From Liquorilactobacillus sicerae (GTDB lineage: Bacteria; Bacillota; Bacilli; Lactobacillales; Lactobacillaceae), in the NCBI RefSeq assembly GCF_029916425.1, contig NZ_JAHAVQ010000001.1:124001-188000 (forward strand): 64,000 nucleotides of DNA, in the 5' to 3' direction. Below, piece after piece: positions 7,995-17,190 of the stretch (position 1 is its first letter; the number at the start of each line of letters is the position of its first letter). A program made the position numbers and the translations under genes. Under the pieces are notes generated by a model. The model ran no database searches. It was not told the origin of the DNA and was given only the letters and a program-made list of their open reading frames with translations.

Positions 7995-8510
7995 ATGACA
8001 AACCATATTGTTTTATTTGAACCGTTGATGCCAGCAAATACTGGAAATATTGCTCGAACCTGTGCCGGAACCAACACTGTTTTAGACTTGATCGAACCAT
8101 TAGGATTTTCAACTGATGATAAACATTTGAAACGTGCGGGCTTGGACTATTGGGAAAGCGTTGATATTCGTTATCATGAAAATTTACCGACTTTTATGAA
8201 AGCTTTGCAAACTAATGCTAAATTTTTCTTGATTTCTAAATTTGCTCCGAAAGCTTACACTCAAGAGGACTTTCAACCTTGTGATCACGATTATTATTTT
8301 ATTTTTGGCAAAGAAACGACCGGATTGCCGGAACAATTTATGCGGCAATATTATGAACATTGTTTACGGATCCCGCAAAACGATCAACATATTCGGGCTT
8401 TAAATCTGTCTAATTCAGCAGCTATCATTATTTATGAAGTTATGCGCCAGCAGAATTTTCCTAACTTAGAAATCAGTCATCATTATTCACATGATAAACT
8501 GAAGGACTAA
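7995..8510 (+). CDS. trmL: tRNA (cytidine/uridine-34 2'-O)-methyltransferase, SPOUT family
   Basis: This 171-residue SpoU/TrmH-type methyltransferase modifies the 2'-hydroxyl of wobble base 34 in certain leucine tRNAs. Conserved trefoil-knot motifs are PANTGNIARTC near residue 15, IFGKETTGLP near residue 100, and IRALNLSNSAAI near the end. The start used is ATG 7995, behind GAGG; an upstream in-frame ATG at 7947 lies inside the terminator hairpin and is unlikely to be used. Length is usual for TrmL/CspR. It is a single gene with the odd terminator-containing leader described separately. Confidence 0.93.
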   Translation: MTNHIVLFEPLMPANTGNIARTCAGTNTVLDLIEPLGFSTDDKHLKRAGLDYWESVDIRYHENLPTFMKALQTNAKFFLISKFAPKAYTQEDFQPCDHDYYFIFGKETTGLPEQFMRQYYEHCLRIPQNDQHIRALNLSNSAAIIIYEVMRQQNFPNLEISHHYSHDKLKD

Positions 8511-8556
8511 TGCTAAAATAAAAGACAGTCAAGATTTAGTTTAAGGGGGCAGCGAT

Positions 8557-10854
8557 GTGGCCAGACGAAAAGCAACTCGGAAAAAAAGAAAAAAAAATTT
8601 CACCTTATCACCGCAAATCGTCGGTTTGATTTTTATAGCTTGGAGTCTGTTAGGAATGTTTCAAGCTGGCTTTTTAGGTGTTGCTTGTTTAAATGTTTTT
8701 CGGCTGCTGATTGGTGATTTGGGCTGGCTGGGTTTAGTTGTTTTACTTGTCTGGGGAATTTATTTGCTAGCGCTTGGCAAAGAACCAACATTTGCTCCAT
8801 TGAAACTTTGGGGTGGCTTGGCGATTCTTTTAGGTCTTTGCTCATGGCTGACAGTTTGGTTTTTTTCTAAATTAGATCTGCATACGCATTTTATTAATAT
8901 TACTTGGCAATATCTTTGGGCAGATTTAAGTACTAACAGTTCTGGCGGTCATGTTGGCGGTGGTCTCTTAGGCAGTCTGATTTATTCACTGACCTATTTT
9001 TTGGTCGGCCAGTTTGGTTCTTATCTGGCGGCTGCTTTAATTATCGCGGCTGGCTTTTGCCTTTTGACGGGACTGTCCTTTACTAAAACGCTGCATCAAT
9101 TTTCAAAGGCGGTCATTTGGTTAATTAGACAGCTGATAACTGGTCTGAAGCTTGCTAGTAACTGGCTGGATGTTAAGCTCAAAACTTGGCATAATAAGCG
9201 GCAGCAATTAGCGATTACCCGCCAAGCCGGTCAAGCCGATTTAGCAGTTAAAAAAAAGGTTACGTCTACAACTGAGCAAGCCATTGATGAAGATACACCG
9301 GGTTTGACACAGACAGTTATTCAAACTGGAAGTTGGCAAAATGATTCTGCACAAATTCCAGCAACTGAAACTCAAATACCGGCCAAGAATGAGCTTTTAG
9401 CAACTAAAACCCAAGTTAAAGATGATTATCAGTTACCACCAATTTCATTGTTGCAAGAAGTAAAAGCAGCTGATCAAAGCTTAGAATATAAAAAAATTGA
9501 ACATAACACCCAAATTTTACAGCAGACTTTTAAAAGCTTCGGTGTGGCTGTTGAAATTAAACGTGCAATTTTGGGACCATCCGTTACGAAGTATGAGCTT
9601 CATCCTGCAGTCGGAGTTAAAGTCAGCAAAATTGTCAATTTGGCAGACGACTTAGCTTTAGCTTTGGCGGCCAAGGATATTCGCATTGAAGCACCGATTC
9701 CTGGTAAACCATTAGTTGGCATTGAAGTGCCTAATCAACAAATCTCAACCGTTTCTTTCCGCAGTATTATGGAGGAACAACCAGCTGATCCGTCGCATCC
9801 TTTGCTAGTCCCAATTGGTCGTGATATCTCTGGCAAAGTTGTTCCAGTTGATTTGCAGAAAATGCCGCATTTATTGATCGCCGGTTCAACCGGTAGTGGC
9901 AAATCAGTTGCTATTAATTGTATTATTACCAGTTTGTTAATGAATTGTCGTCCAGATACGGTAAAGTTAATGTTGATCGATCCCAAAAAGGTCGAATTAG
10001 GAGTTTACAATGGGGTGCCACATTTATTAACACCAGTCGTCACTGATGCCCGGAAAGCTTCGAGGGCACTGCACAAATTAGTTGCCGAAATGGAGCATCG
10101 TTATGAATTATTTGCTAATACTGGTCAGCGTAATTTAAAGGGATATAATCAAATGATCGCCAGACAAAATCAAGAAACTGGCAGTCATGAACCATTGATG
10201 CCGTATATTGTGATCGTTGTTGATGAGTTATCCGATTTAATGATGGTTGCTTCTAACGAGGTTGAAGCAGCAATTATTCGTTTAGCCCAAATGGCCCGGG
10301 CGGCTGGGATCCACATGATCTTAGCAACTCAGCGTCCATCGGTTGATGTCATCACGGGGTTGATCAAAGCTAATGTCCCTTCGAGGATGGCCTTTGCCGT
10401 TTCCAGCGGAACTGATTCGCGAACAATCATTGATACCAATGGAGCAGAAAAACTGTTAGGTCGTGGGGATATGCTTTTTTTGCCGATGGGATTAAATAAA
10501 CCGATCCGGGTTCAAGGCGCTTTTATTTCTGATCAAGATGTTGCTAATGTGGTTGACTTTATCAAACAAGAGCAGACAGCTGATTATGATGAAAAACTAA
10601 TTGTTTCGGATGAAGAAGCTCAAGCAGATGCAACAGACGAACAACCGGAAGACGAGTTATTTCCTGAGGTCCTCAAATTAATTGCGCATGAACAGGCATG
10701 CAGCATTTCAATGTTGCAACGGCGCTTTCGAATCGGCTATAATCGAGCGGCACGTTTGGTCGATGAACTAGAAACTAAAGGAATCGTTGGTCCTGCGGAA
10801 GGCAGCAAGCCGCGCAAGGTGTTTATCGATCAACAGCCCAAAGATGATCAATAA
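8557..10854 (+). CDS. ftsK: DNA translocase FtsK/SpoIIIE
   Basis: This 765-residue septal DNA pump starts at GTG behind AAGGGGG. The N-terminal basic stretch is followed by about four hydrophobic membrane segments (residues 20-180). A charged linker of moderate length and the RecA-like motor follow. The Walker A is [12 protein letters not shown] near residue 450, Walker B is [13 protein letters not shown] near residue 550, and [14 protein letters not shown] follows. The C-terminal winged-helix gamma domain ([17 protein letters not shown]) reads polar sequences. It clears chromosome termini at division. It precedes ymfF with a short gap. Confidence 0.96.
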   Translation: MARRKATRKKRKKNFTLSPQIVGLIFIAWSLLGMFQAGFLGVACLNVFRLLIGDLGWLGLVVLLVWGIYLLALGKEPTFAPLKLWGGLAILLGLCSWLTVWFFSKLDLHTHFINITWQYLWADLSTNSSGGHVGGGLLGSLIYSLTYFLVGQFGSYLAAALIIAAGFCLLTGLSFTKTLHQFSKAVIWLIRQLITGLKLASNWLDVKLKTWHNKRQQLAITRQAGQADLAVKKKVTSTTEQAIDEDTPGLTQTVIQTGSWQNDSAQIPATETQIPAKNELLATKTQVKDDYQLPPISLLQEVKAADQSLEYKKIEHNTQILQQTFKSFGVAVEIKRAILGPSVTKYELHPAVGVKVSKIVNLADDLALALAAKDIRIEAPIPGKPLVGIEVPNQQISTVSFRSIMEEQPADPSHPLLVPIGRDISGKVVPVDLQKMPHLLIAGSTGSGKSVAINCIITSLLMNCRPDTVKLMLIDPKKVELGVYNGVPHLLTPVVTDARKASRALHKLVAEMEHRYELFANTGQRNLKGYNQMIARQNQETGSHEPLMPYIVIVVDELSDLMMVASNEVEAAIIRLAQMARAAGIHMILATQRPSVDVITGLIKANVPSRMAFAVSSGTDSRTIIDTNGAEKLLGRGDMLFLPMGLNKPIRVQGAFISDQDVANVVDFIKQEQTADYDEKLIVSDEEAQADATDEQPEDELFPEVLKLIAHEQACSISMLQRRFRIGYNRAARLVDELETKGIVGPAEGSKPRKVFIDQQPKDDQ

Positions 10855-10885
10855 ATTTTAAGATTTGATCTTAGGAGGAAAAGTT

Positions 10886-12154
10886 TTGCGTAAACAAATC
10901 AAACCAGGAGTTTTTTTAACCGTCATCCCGATGAAACAGTTTAAGACAGTCAGAATAGCGGTTGATTTTTTAACTGAATTAAAACCACAGATGCAGACTA
11001 GCCGGCTATTACTGGCTAACTTTTTAGAAACTTGCTCAAACCAATATCCAACTCAACAAGCAATTGCTCGTCAGCTAGCTGCTTTATATGGGGCTGAATT
11101 TAGTGTTTCCAGTGGACGAAAGGGTCAGCTGCAGGTTTTAAGCTTTATGTTTGAAAGCTTGGCAGAACCATATAATCCACAAAAAAACAGTCTGCAAGCT
11201 GGAATTGATTTTTTAAATCAAATTATTTTTCATCCATTAGTGACTGGTAATGGGTTTGAAGTTAAAAATTTTGAACGAGAAAAATTAAATTTAAAAAAAA
11301 TGTTGTTGTCAGTGGGTGATAATAAACAGCTGCTGACATATCTGAAATTGCAACAAACTTTCTTTAGCTCTGCGGCACAGCAGGAACCTTCATTTGGCAC
11401 GTTAACTCAGTTAGAAAAGATTACTGCTCACAGTTTGTGGCAAGCTTATCGGCAGATGTTAGAACATGATCAAGTTGAAATCATTGTCTTAGGCGATGTT
11501 GACTTTGCTAAAGCGCAAGCAGCAGTGCAGACTTTTGAATTTCTTGCCAAAAATCAAAGAAATTTGCCTGTTTTCTATCAGCAAGAACTAGTAAAAAAAG
11601 CCAAGCACAGTCAGTTGCATCAGCCAGTTAGTCAAAGTAAACTTGATTTAGGATTTGCTTTACCAGTTTATTACGGAGACCAGCAATTTAGTGCTGCTTT
11701 GCTTTTTAACGCAATTTTTGGTGGATTGCCGATGTCCCGTTTGTTTTTAAAGGTTCGTGAGGCAGCTGGCCTAGCGTATTACGCCAGCAGTTCATATGAC
11801 AGTTTTCGCGGCTGGCTAATGATTCAAACGGGAATCGACGCAAAAAATCGTGCTCAAGTCATTGAAATTATTTTGGAACAATTAGCTCATTTGAGAGCTG
11901 GTAGAATTACCGATTCTGAGTTAACGGATGCCAAACAGACGCTTCTGAACAATTATTATAGCCAGTTAGACAGCCAAAGCAGTGGCTTAAATCGAGCTTT
12001 ATTTGGTAGCTTGACGCATAAAAGCTGGACAGCAGTTGAATGGAAAAAACAGCTGTTAGCCGTCGATTCAGCAGAGATCGCCCAAGTTGCTCAAAAGGCA
12101 CAGCTGCAAGCAGTTACATTTTTAGAAGGGGAAAAATCAAATGAAAATTATTGA
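10886..12154 (+). CDS. ymfF: M16-family peptidase-like protein lacking the zinc motif (YmfF)
   Basis: This 422-residue protein starts at TTG 10886, seven bases after AGGAGG; the frame opens 21 bases earlier but without a site. The fold is M16 (YYASSSYDSFRGWLMIQTG, LRAGRITDSELTDAKQ), yet no HxxEH zinc motif is present, so it is probably the non-catalytic partner of YmfH. The two are encoded with a 14-base overlap. Such pairs resemble the active/inactive halves of bacterial processing proteases. The substrate is unknown; position next to ymfI and rodZ is conserved in Bacillus and relatives. Confidence 0.85.
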   Translation: MRKQIKPGVFLTVIPMKQFKTVRIAVDFLTELKPQMQTSRLLLANFLETCSNQYPTQQAIARQLAALYGAEFSVSSGRKGQLQVLSFMFESLAEPYNPQKNSLQAGIDFLNQIIFHPLVTGNGFEVKNFEREKLNLKKMLLSVGDNKQLLTYLKLQQTFFSSAAQQEPSFGTLTQLEKITAHSLWQAYRQMLEHDQVEIIVLGDVDFAKAQAAVQTFEFLAKNQRNLPVFYQQELVKKAKHSQLHQPVSQSKLDLGFALPVYYGDQQFSAALLFNAIFGGLPMSRLFLKVREAAGLAYYASSSYDSFRGWLMIQTGIDAKNRAQVIEIILEQLAHLRAGRITDSELTDAKQTLLNNYYSQLDSQSSGLNRALFGSLTHKSWTAVEWKKQLLAVDSAEIAQVAQKAQLQAVTFLEGEKSNENY

Positions 12155-13448
12155 TTATCCTGAATTTCGGGAGCATGAATGCATCACGCAACTGACGAAT
12201 GGCTTAACGGTTAAAATTTTTCCTAAGAAAGGCTTCCACAAAACAGCTGCAATGCTGCGCGTTGAATTTGGTTCAATTGATGAGACCTTTGCGGTTGGTC
12301 AAGCAAAGGCTCAGCGGACTTTTCCAGCAGGAGTAGCTCATTTTTTAGAGCATAAAATGTTTGAGCAGCCGGATCATGATGCCTTTGAAACTTTCAGTCA
12401 CTTGGGAGCAGACGCAAATGCTTTTACAACTTACACTAATACCAATTATTTGTTTACGACGGTTTTTAATGTCCGTGAAAATTTGGAAACACTGTTGGAT
12501 TTTGTACAGGAACCTTATTTTCAACCAGCAGCAATTGAACGTGAAAAAAAAATTATCGGTCAAGAAATCAAAATGTATGCCGATGATCCTAGTTGGCAAT
12601 TATATGCAGGAATTTTAGCTAATTTATATCCCAAACATCCATTGGCAAAAGATATTGCGGGGACCTTAACTTCGATCCAACAAATCACGGCAACGGATCT
12701 TTTGGAATGCTATCAGGCTTTTTATCATCCAACAAAAATGACCTTAATGGTAGCCGGCGCTGTTGATCCCAATGAAGTTCTTGACTGGATTGTGACCAAT
12801 CAAGCGCAAAAAAAATTTCCTCCAGCTAAAAAAACTTTTCGGGCGAATTTAACTGCTCAAGAAATTCAAGGCCCGACAATTAAAAACAGAACAATTATTT
12901 TACCGACTCAACGAGTCAAGGTAGCCTTTGGAGTTAAAGGTACTGATTCAGTGGAAATCACTTCCAAGTCCGGTTTAAAATATTCCTTAGCGTTGGAGAT
13001 GGCCAGCAGTTTGTACTTTGGCGAACTTTCCGATAATTACCAGCGCCTTTATCAGCAAGGCTTAATTGATGACAGTTTCAGTTTTGAAATTCAGGTCGAT
13101 CGTGGGTTTCATTATTTAGTCTTGACCGGAGAAACTGAATCAGCTGCAAAATTATTTACCAACTTGGAACAAATCTTTTCACAAACCGCAACAAGTTCTC
13201 CAATCACAGCTAATCAATTTGAGATGGCCAAGCGAGATCTTTTAGGTGGCGAAATTGCTGCTTTGGATTCAGTTAGCAGTATTTTAAATCAAGATCAGGG
13301 ATTATTGTTTGATCAAGCAACTATTTTTGACCAGATCAAAGTCATTGAAGAGTTAGATTTGATAACAGTTGTAAATGCTTGGCAATGTTTTTTGCAAACT
13401 GCGAGTTTTAGCAAATTTGAAATTGATCCAAGAGGTGAAAATCAGTGA
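12141..13448 (+). CDS. ymfH: M16-family zinc metallopeptidase (YmfH)
   Basis: This 435-residue protein carries the inverted zinc motif HFLEH (residues 67-71) in AGVAHFLEHKMF, followed by GADANAFTTYTNTNY, as in insulinase/pitrilysin-type M16 proteases. The third ligand (Glu) is expected about 75 residues later, where EREKKIIGQEI is seen. It overlaps ymfF by 14 bases and ymfI by 4 bases. It is probably the catalytic half of a YmfF-YmfH pair. No signal peptide was seen. The physiological substrate is not known. Confidence 0.9.
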   Translation: MKIIDYPEFREHECITQLTNGLTVKIFPKKGFHKTAAMLRVEFGSIDETFAVGQAKAQRTFPAGVAHFLEHKMFEQPDHDAFETFSHLGADANAFTTYTNTNYLFTTVFNVRENLETLLDFVQEPYFQPAAIEREKKIIGQEIKMYADDPSWQLYAGILANLYPKHPLAKDIAGTLTSIQQITATDLLECYQAFYHPTKMTLMVAGAVDPNEVLDWIVTNQAQKKFPPAKKTFRANLTAQEIQGPTIKNRTIILPTQRVKVAFGVKGTDSVEITSKSGLKYSLALEMASSLYFGELSDNYQRLYQQGLIDDSFSFEIQVDRGFHYLVLTGETESAAKLFTNLEQIFSQTATSSPITANQFEMAKRDLLGGEIAALDSVSSILNQDQGLLFDQATIFDQIKVIEELDLITVVNAWQCFLQTASFSKFEIDPRGENQ

Positions 13449-14173
13449 TAAAATGGGCTTTGATCATTGGTGCTTCAGGCGATATTGGAACACAAATCGC
13501 TGAGGAGCTGGCAGCTGATGGCTGGTCGTTATATTTACATTATTTTAAATCAAGTGAGCGTGCTCACCAATTGCAAAAAAAATTGACAATGAAATTTGCA
13601 AGACAAGATTTTTTGCTGGTCCAAGCTGATTTGACAACTGACCAGGCGGTGGATGAACTTAGCCAGCAGTTGTTTAGTTTAGATGCACTCATCTTTGCAC
13701 AAGGAACGACGAACTATGGGCTTTTTCAAAAACTGCCAGCTAGAGAAATGGCTAAAATGGTGCAAATGCAGCTTCTGTCGCCGTTGCACTTGATTCAAGT
13801 TACGGCGGACAAATTAGCCATTAATCATTTTGGCCGAATCATTTTCATTGGTTCGATTTATGGCGGAGTTGGCAGTGCAATGGAAGTCGGTTATAGTACG
13901 GTCAAAGGAGCTTTAAGTGCTTTTGCCAATGCTTACAGTAAAGAAGTGGCATCATTAGGAGTGACCGTAAATGTAATTGCACCTGGAGCGGTTGCGACTC
14001 GCATGAACAATATGTTTTCTCCAACGGTTCGTCAAGCTGTGGCAGCTGAGATTCCTGCCGGACATTTTGCCAGCAGTCAGGAAATAGCTTACTGGGTCAA
14101 AGTGATTCTAGCTACAGAAGCTGATTATTTGACTGGTCAAACAATTTATGTAACTGGAGGTTGGCTGAAATAA
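13445..14173 (+). CDS. ymfI: Short-chain dehydrogenase/reductase, YmfI type
   Basis: This 242-residue Rossmann-fold oxidoreductase has the cofactor loop GASGDIGTQIA at residues 8-18 and the catalytic YSTVKGA (Tyr-x3-Lys) near residue 155. The C-terminus YLTGQTIYVTGGW is typical of FabG-like SDRs. It starts at GTG, overlapping ymfH by 4 bases (GTGA). Its conserved place after ymfFH identifies it as YmfI rather than the lipid-cycle FabG, which is encoded in the fab operon. The substrate is unknown. Confidence 0.85.
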   Translation: MIKWALIIGASGDIGTQIAEELAADGWSLYLHYFKSSERAHQLQKKLTMKFARQDFLLVQADLTTDQAVDELSQQLFSLDALIFAQGTTNYGLFQKLPAREMAKMVQMQLLSPLHLIQVTADKLAINHFGRIIFIGSIYGGVGSAMEVGYSTVKGALSAFANAYSKEVASLGVTVNVIAPGAVATRMNNMFSPTVRQAVAAEIPAGHFASSQEIAYWVKVILATEADYLTGQTIYVTGGWLK

Positions 14174-14184
14174 CCAATTCTTAA

Positions 14185-14213
14185 TTAATATTTATCCAAG
14201 CCTATGCTATACT
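14185..14213 (+). promoter_or_regulatory. Candidate promoter for rodZ-like gene
   Basis: TTAATA (14185-14190), a 17-base spacer and TATACT (14208-14213) preceded by TG form an extended -10 promoter about 60 bases before the rodZ-like start. Confidence 0.55.
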
Positions 14214-14271
14214 TAAATTAGGTTTTTAATTAAAAATGATATCGGGATTATTTAAATGGAGAGTTGTTTAA

Positions 14272-15174
14272 ATGAGTGAAATAGGAAAAACTTTAAAATC
14301 AGCACGAATTGAAAAGGGCTATACTTTAGATGACTTGCAACAAATCACCAAAATTCAAAAAAAGTATTTGATTGCAATTGAAGAGGAAAATTTTGCGGCT
14401 TTACCAGGTGTCTTTTATGTTCGGGCATTTATTAAACAATATGCTGAGACGGTCGGCTTAAATCCAGCTGAGTTATTAAACCAATTACAGTCTCCAAAAC
14501 AGCAAGTAGAAACAGTTGAAGAACCAACAACCAGAACAGCGGCTACAAAAAAAGATTTGCAACGAACGGATCGTTTCAATCATTTTTTGAATCTATTACC
14601 AACGATTATTATTGTGGCAGTAGTTGTGGTCATTTTAGGGTCGATTTACTTTGTGGCTTGGAATAATCATCAAAAGAATTCCAGTTCTCAGGAGATTCAA
14701 AGCAGCAAGGTTTCGGTTTCTTCTTCCAGTACTAAAAGTCAGAAAAAATCAGAAAATTCTACCACTAAGAAGAGTTCGCAAGCTAGTTCAAGTTCAGCAA
14801 AGCAGAATTCGACTAAAAAGAAATCAACTAAACAAAAAACTAGCCAAAAAATTAAGCTTACCAGCAATTCAGGCCAGTCTTTTGTTTATGAACTGACAAC
14901 TGCTAAAAAACAAACAAGTAAAATTAAATTAACGGCAAGTGCCAAAGCTTGGAGTGCGATTTCAATTGATGGCAGTCAGCAATGGCAAGGAACATTAACT
15001 GCTGGACAATCGCATGAAGTGTCGCTTCCAGCAGATGCTACCAAACTTTCATTCAATTTGGGGAATTCTAAGGCAACTTCAATTACGATCAACGGGAAAA
15101 AATTTAACTTTTTGAAAGATAACAGTACATTGACGGTTAGAACGTTGACTGTTAATGTCCAAAGCCAAGATTGA
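14272..15174 (+). CDS. rodZ: RodZ-like cytoskeletal membrane protein (helix-turn-helix plus DUF4115)
   Basis: This 300-residue protein has an N-terminal HTH_25 domain (residues 1-75, EIGKTLKSARIEKGYTLDDL) that in RodZ binds MreB. One membrane span follows around residues 108-128 (TIIIVAVVVVILGSIYFVAW). A roughly 60-residue Ser/Lys/Gln-rich low-complexity linker and a C-terminal extracytoplasmic beta domain (DUF4115) complete it. It is the YmfM homologue and likely links cell-wall elongation machinery to the cytoskeleton. ATG follows GGAGAG. pgsA follows with almost no gap. The long low-complexity linker is the only variable part. Confidence 0.87.
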   Translation: MSEIGKTLKSARIEKGYTLDDLQQITKIQKKYLIAIEEENFAALPGVFYVRAFIKQYAETVGLNPAELLNQLQSPKQQVETVEEPTTRTAATKKDLQRTDRFNHFLNLLPTIIIVAVVVVILGSIYFVAWNNHQKNSSSQEIQSSKVSVSSSSTKSQKKSENSTTKKSSQASSSSAKQNSTKKKSTKQKTSQKIKLTSNSGQSFVYELTTAKKQTSKIKLTASAKAWSAISIDGSQQWQGTLTAGQSHEVSLPADATKLSFNLGNSKATSITINGKKFNFLKDNSTLTVRTLTVNVQSQD

Positions 15175-15191
15175 TTGAAAGGATGTTTTTG

Positions 15192-15779
15192 ATGAACTTG
15201 CCGAATAAATTAACGGTCATTCGGATTTTCTTGATTCCGGTTTTCATGATCGTCTTATTAGTTCCCTGGAATTGGGGTGGTGTTGCGGTTGGTGGCACGG
15301 TGATTCCAGTTGCTCAGATTTGGGGAGCTGTGATTTTTGCAACTGCTTCGATTACTGATTTCGCTGATGGGCAAATTGCCCGGCGACATCATTTAGTAAC
15401 AAATTTTGGGAAGTTTGCTGATCCATTAGCCGATAAAATGTTGGTTATGACAGCTTTTATTATTTTAGTTTCGCTGCAAAAAGTTCCTGCTTGGGTTGCT
15501 GCAATTATTGTTTGTCGCGAACTAGCAGTAACTGGATTACGATTGATTGTAGTCGAAAATGATGGTGAGGTAATTGCTGCCGCTATGCCTGGAAAAATTA
15601 AGACAACAACCCAAATGCTGGCAATTATTTTCTTATTTTTAAATAATATTTTCTTTGCAGCAATTAATTTTCCAATTGGTGAAATCTTGTTGTATATTTG
15701 TCTATTTTTTACGGTTTATTCTGGAATTGATTATTTTGTGCATAGCCGTGAAATTTTTGCAGATTCATTTGGCAAATAA
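15192..15779 (+). CDS. pgsA: CDP-diacylglycerol-glycerol-3-phosphate 3-phosphatidyltransferase
   Basis: This 195-residue integral membrane enzyme makes phosphatidylglycerophosphate, precursor of phosphatidylglycerol and cardiolipin. The CDP-alcohol phosphotransferase motif DGQIAR-x8-G-x3-D-x3-D is complete (DFADGQIARRHH...FGKFADPLADK). Several hydrophobic helices are present. ATG 15192 was chosen because it sits eight bases after GAAAGGA and begins MNLPNKLTVIR, typical of the family; the frame is open 21 bases further upstream, overlapping rodZ. A terminator follows. Confidence 0.93.
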   Translation: MNLPNKLTVIRIFLIPVFMIVLLVPWNWGGVAVGGTVIPVAQIWGAVIFATASITDFADGQIARRHHLVTNFGKFADPLADKMLVMTAFIILVSLQKVPAWVAAIIVCRELAVTGLRLIVVENDGEVIAAAMPGKIKTTTQMLAIIFLFLNNIFFAAINFPIGEILLYICLFFTVYSGIDYFVHSREIFADSFGK

Positions 15780-15794
15780 AATTTAAATTATATT

Positions 15795-15824
15795 AAACCC
15801 GGGTGATTTGCCGCGGGTTTTTTT
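15795..15824 (+). terminator. Rho-independent terminator after pgsA
   Basis: AAACCCG pairs with CGGGTTT around a 12-base loop and runs into a T-tract, just after the pgsA stop. Confidence 0.8.
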
Positions 15825-15871
15825 AAAGACTTTTTTGACTTCTTAGCGTATATTAAGACGGAGGGATAATT

Positions 15872-17116
15872 GTGAATGCTGAAATCATAGCAGTTGGAAC
15901 AGAAATATTACTTGGACAAATTGTCAATACCAATGCACCATTTGTTGCTAAACGCTTAGCAGATTTAGGAATTGATGTTTACTATCAATCCGTTGTCGGT
16001 GATAATCAGCAACGTTTAACAGCTGCAATCAAATTAGCAACTACTCGTAGCAACTTAGTAATTTTAATTGGTGGCTTGGGTCCGACTAAAGATGATTTGA
16101 CTAAACAGACGGTCGCAGCATTTTTAGGTAAAAAGTTACAGAGTGAACCGGTAGCTTTGAAAAAAATTGAAAGCTATTTTGCTGAAACTCATAAAACAAT
16201 GACCGCAAATAATCGTTTGCAAGCATTGTATATTGCGGATTCGCTCCCACTAAAAAATGAAACTGGTTTTGCTGTTGGTGATTTTTACCGTGATCCTGCC
16301 AAAACTGATTTCTTGTTGCTTCCGGGACCGCCAAGTGAGATGCAACCAATGTTTGTTAAACAAGCAATTCCTCAACTGCAAAAGACTTATTTGAATCAAC
16401 ACGTGCTGGCTTCAAGGGTTATGCGTTTCTTTGGTATTGGTGAATCAATGATTGCGGCAAAATTGGCAGATTTAATTGACCAGCAAACTAATCCGACTTT
16501 AGCGACTTATGCCAAAGAAAATGAGGTAACCTTGCGATTAACAGCTACAGGTCAGTCCGATTTAGCAGCGACCAAATTACTTGATCAACTTGAGAAAGCA
16601 GTTAACAATCGGATTGGCGATTATTTTTATGGGTATGGTGATGATAATAGCTTGGCAAAAGTAGTTGTCAATTTATTGAAACAGCAAGGGTTGAGCATAA
16701 CAGCAGCTGAAAGTTTGACGGCTGGAAAATTTCAAGCGACTTTAGCTGATGTTCCGGGAGTTTCACAAGTTTTTCCAGGTGGCTTTGTGACCTATTCTAA
16801 AGCAGCTAAAAAGAGCTTATTAGGGATTCCAACTGAAATTGTTGATCGTTATGGAGTGGTCAGTTCACAAACGGCTGAATGGATGGCTAAACGGGCACAA
16901 GCTCTATTACAGACGGATATCGGAGTTTCGTTTACCGGTGTAGCAGGACCAGCTAAATTAGAAGGTCAGCCGGCTGGAACGGTTTGGATCGGGCTAAGTT
17001 TTAAGGATCAGCCAGTTGAGAGCCAAGTCTTTCATTTTTCAAAAACGCGACCATTTATTCGCGAAAGAACAGTTTTAACCGGACTTGACTGGATCAGAAG
17101 AAAACTGGTAAAATAG
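15872..17116 (+). CDS. cinA: Competence/damage-inducible protein CinA
   Basis: This 414-residue two-domain protein begins at GTG behind GGAGGG. The N-terminal MoCF-like (COG1058) domain starts IIAVGTEILLGQIVNTNA and contains GGLGPTKDDLT. The C-terminal CinA domain (about residues 255-414) has TAAESLTAGKFQATLADVPG and is a nicotinamide-nucleotide amidohydrolase in other bacteria. Its position immediately before recA is a hallmark of Gram-positive genomes. The recA promoter and LexA operator begin within and just after its 3' end. Confidence 0.95.
   Translation: MNAEIIAVGTEILLGQIVNTNAPFVAKRLADLGIDVYYQSVVGDNQQRLTAAIKLATTRSNLVILIGGLGPTKDDLTKQTVAAFLGKKLQSEPVALKKIESYFAETHKTMTANNRLQALYIADSLPLKNETGFAVGDFYRDPAKTDFLLLPGPPSEMQPMFVKQAIPQLQKTYLNQHVLASRVMRFFGIGESMIAAKLADLIDQQTNPTLATYAKENEVTLRLTATGQSDLAATKLLDQLEKAVNNRIGDYFYGYGDDNSLAKVVVNLLKQQGLSITAAESLTAGKFQATLADVPGVSQVFPGGFVTYSKAAKKSLLGIPTEIVDRYGVVSSQTAEWMAKRAQALLQTDIGVSFTGVAGPAKLEGQPAGTVWIGLSFKDQPVESQVFHFSKTRPFIRERTVLTGLDWIRRKLVK
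17085..17114 (+). promoter_or_regulatory. recA promoter inside the cinA 3' end
   Basis: TTGACT (17085-17090), an 18-base spacer and TAAAAT (17109-17114) with an upstream TG form a good promoter whose start site would fall in the LexA box. A second candidate, TTGAAA (17142-17147) with 17 bases to TATGTT (17165-17170), lies downstream of the box. Confidence 0.7.
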
Positions 17117-17118
17117 GG

Positions 17119-17132
17119 CGAACGGTTGTTCG
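17119..17132. promoter_or_regulatory. LexA (DinR) SOS box upstream of recA
   Basis: CGAACGGTTGTTCG is a perfect CGAAC-N4-GTTCG palindrome, the Gram-positive LexA operator. It overlaps the predicted start site of the first recA promoter, so recA should be induced by DNA damage. Confidence 0.92.
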
Positions 17133-17190
17133 ATTAATTTTTTGAAAGAATCTTAATAGACAATTATGTTTACTGAAGGAGGAATTGATT

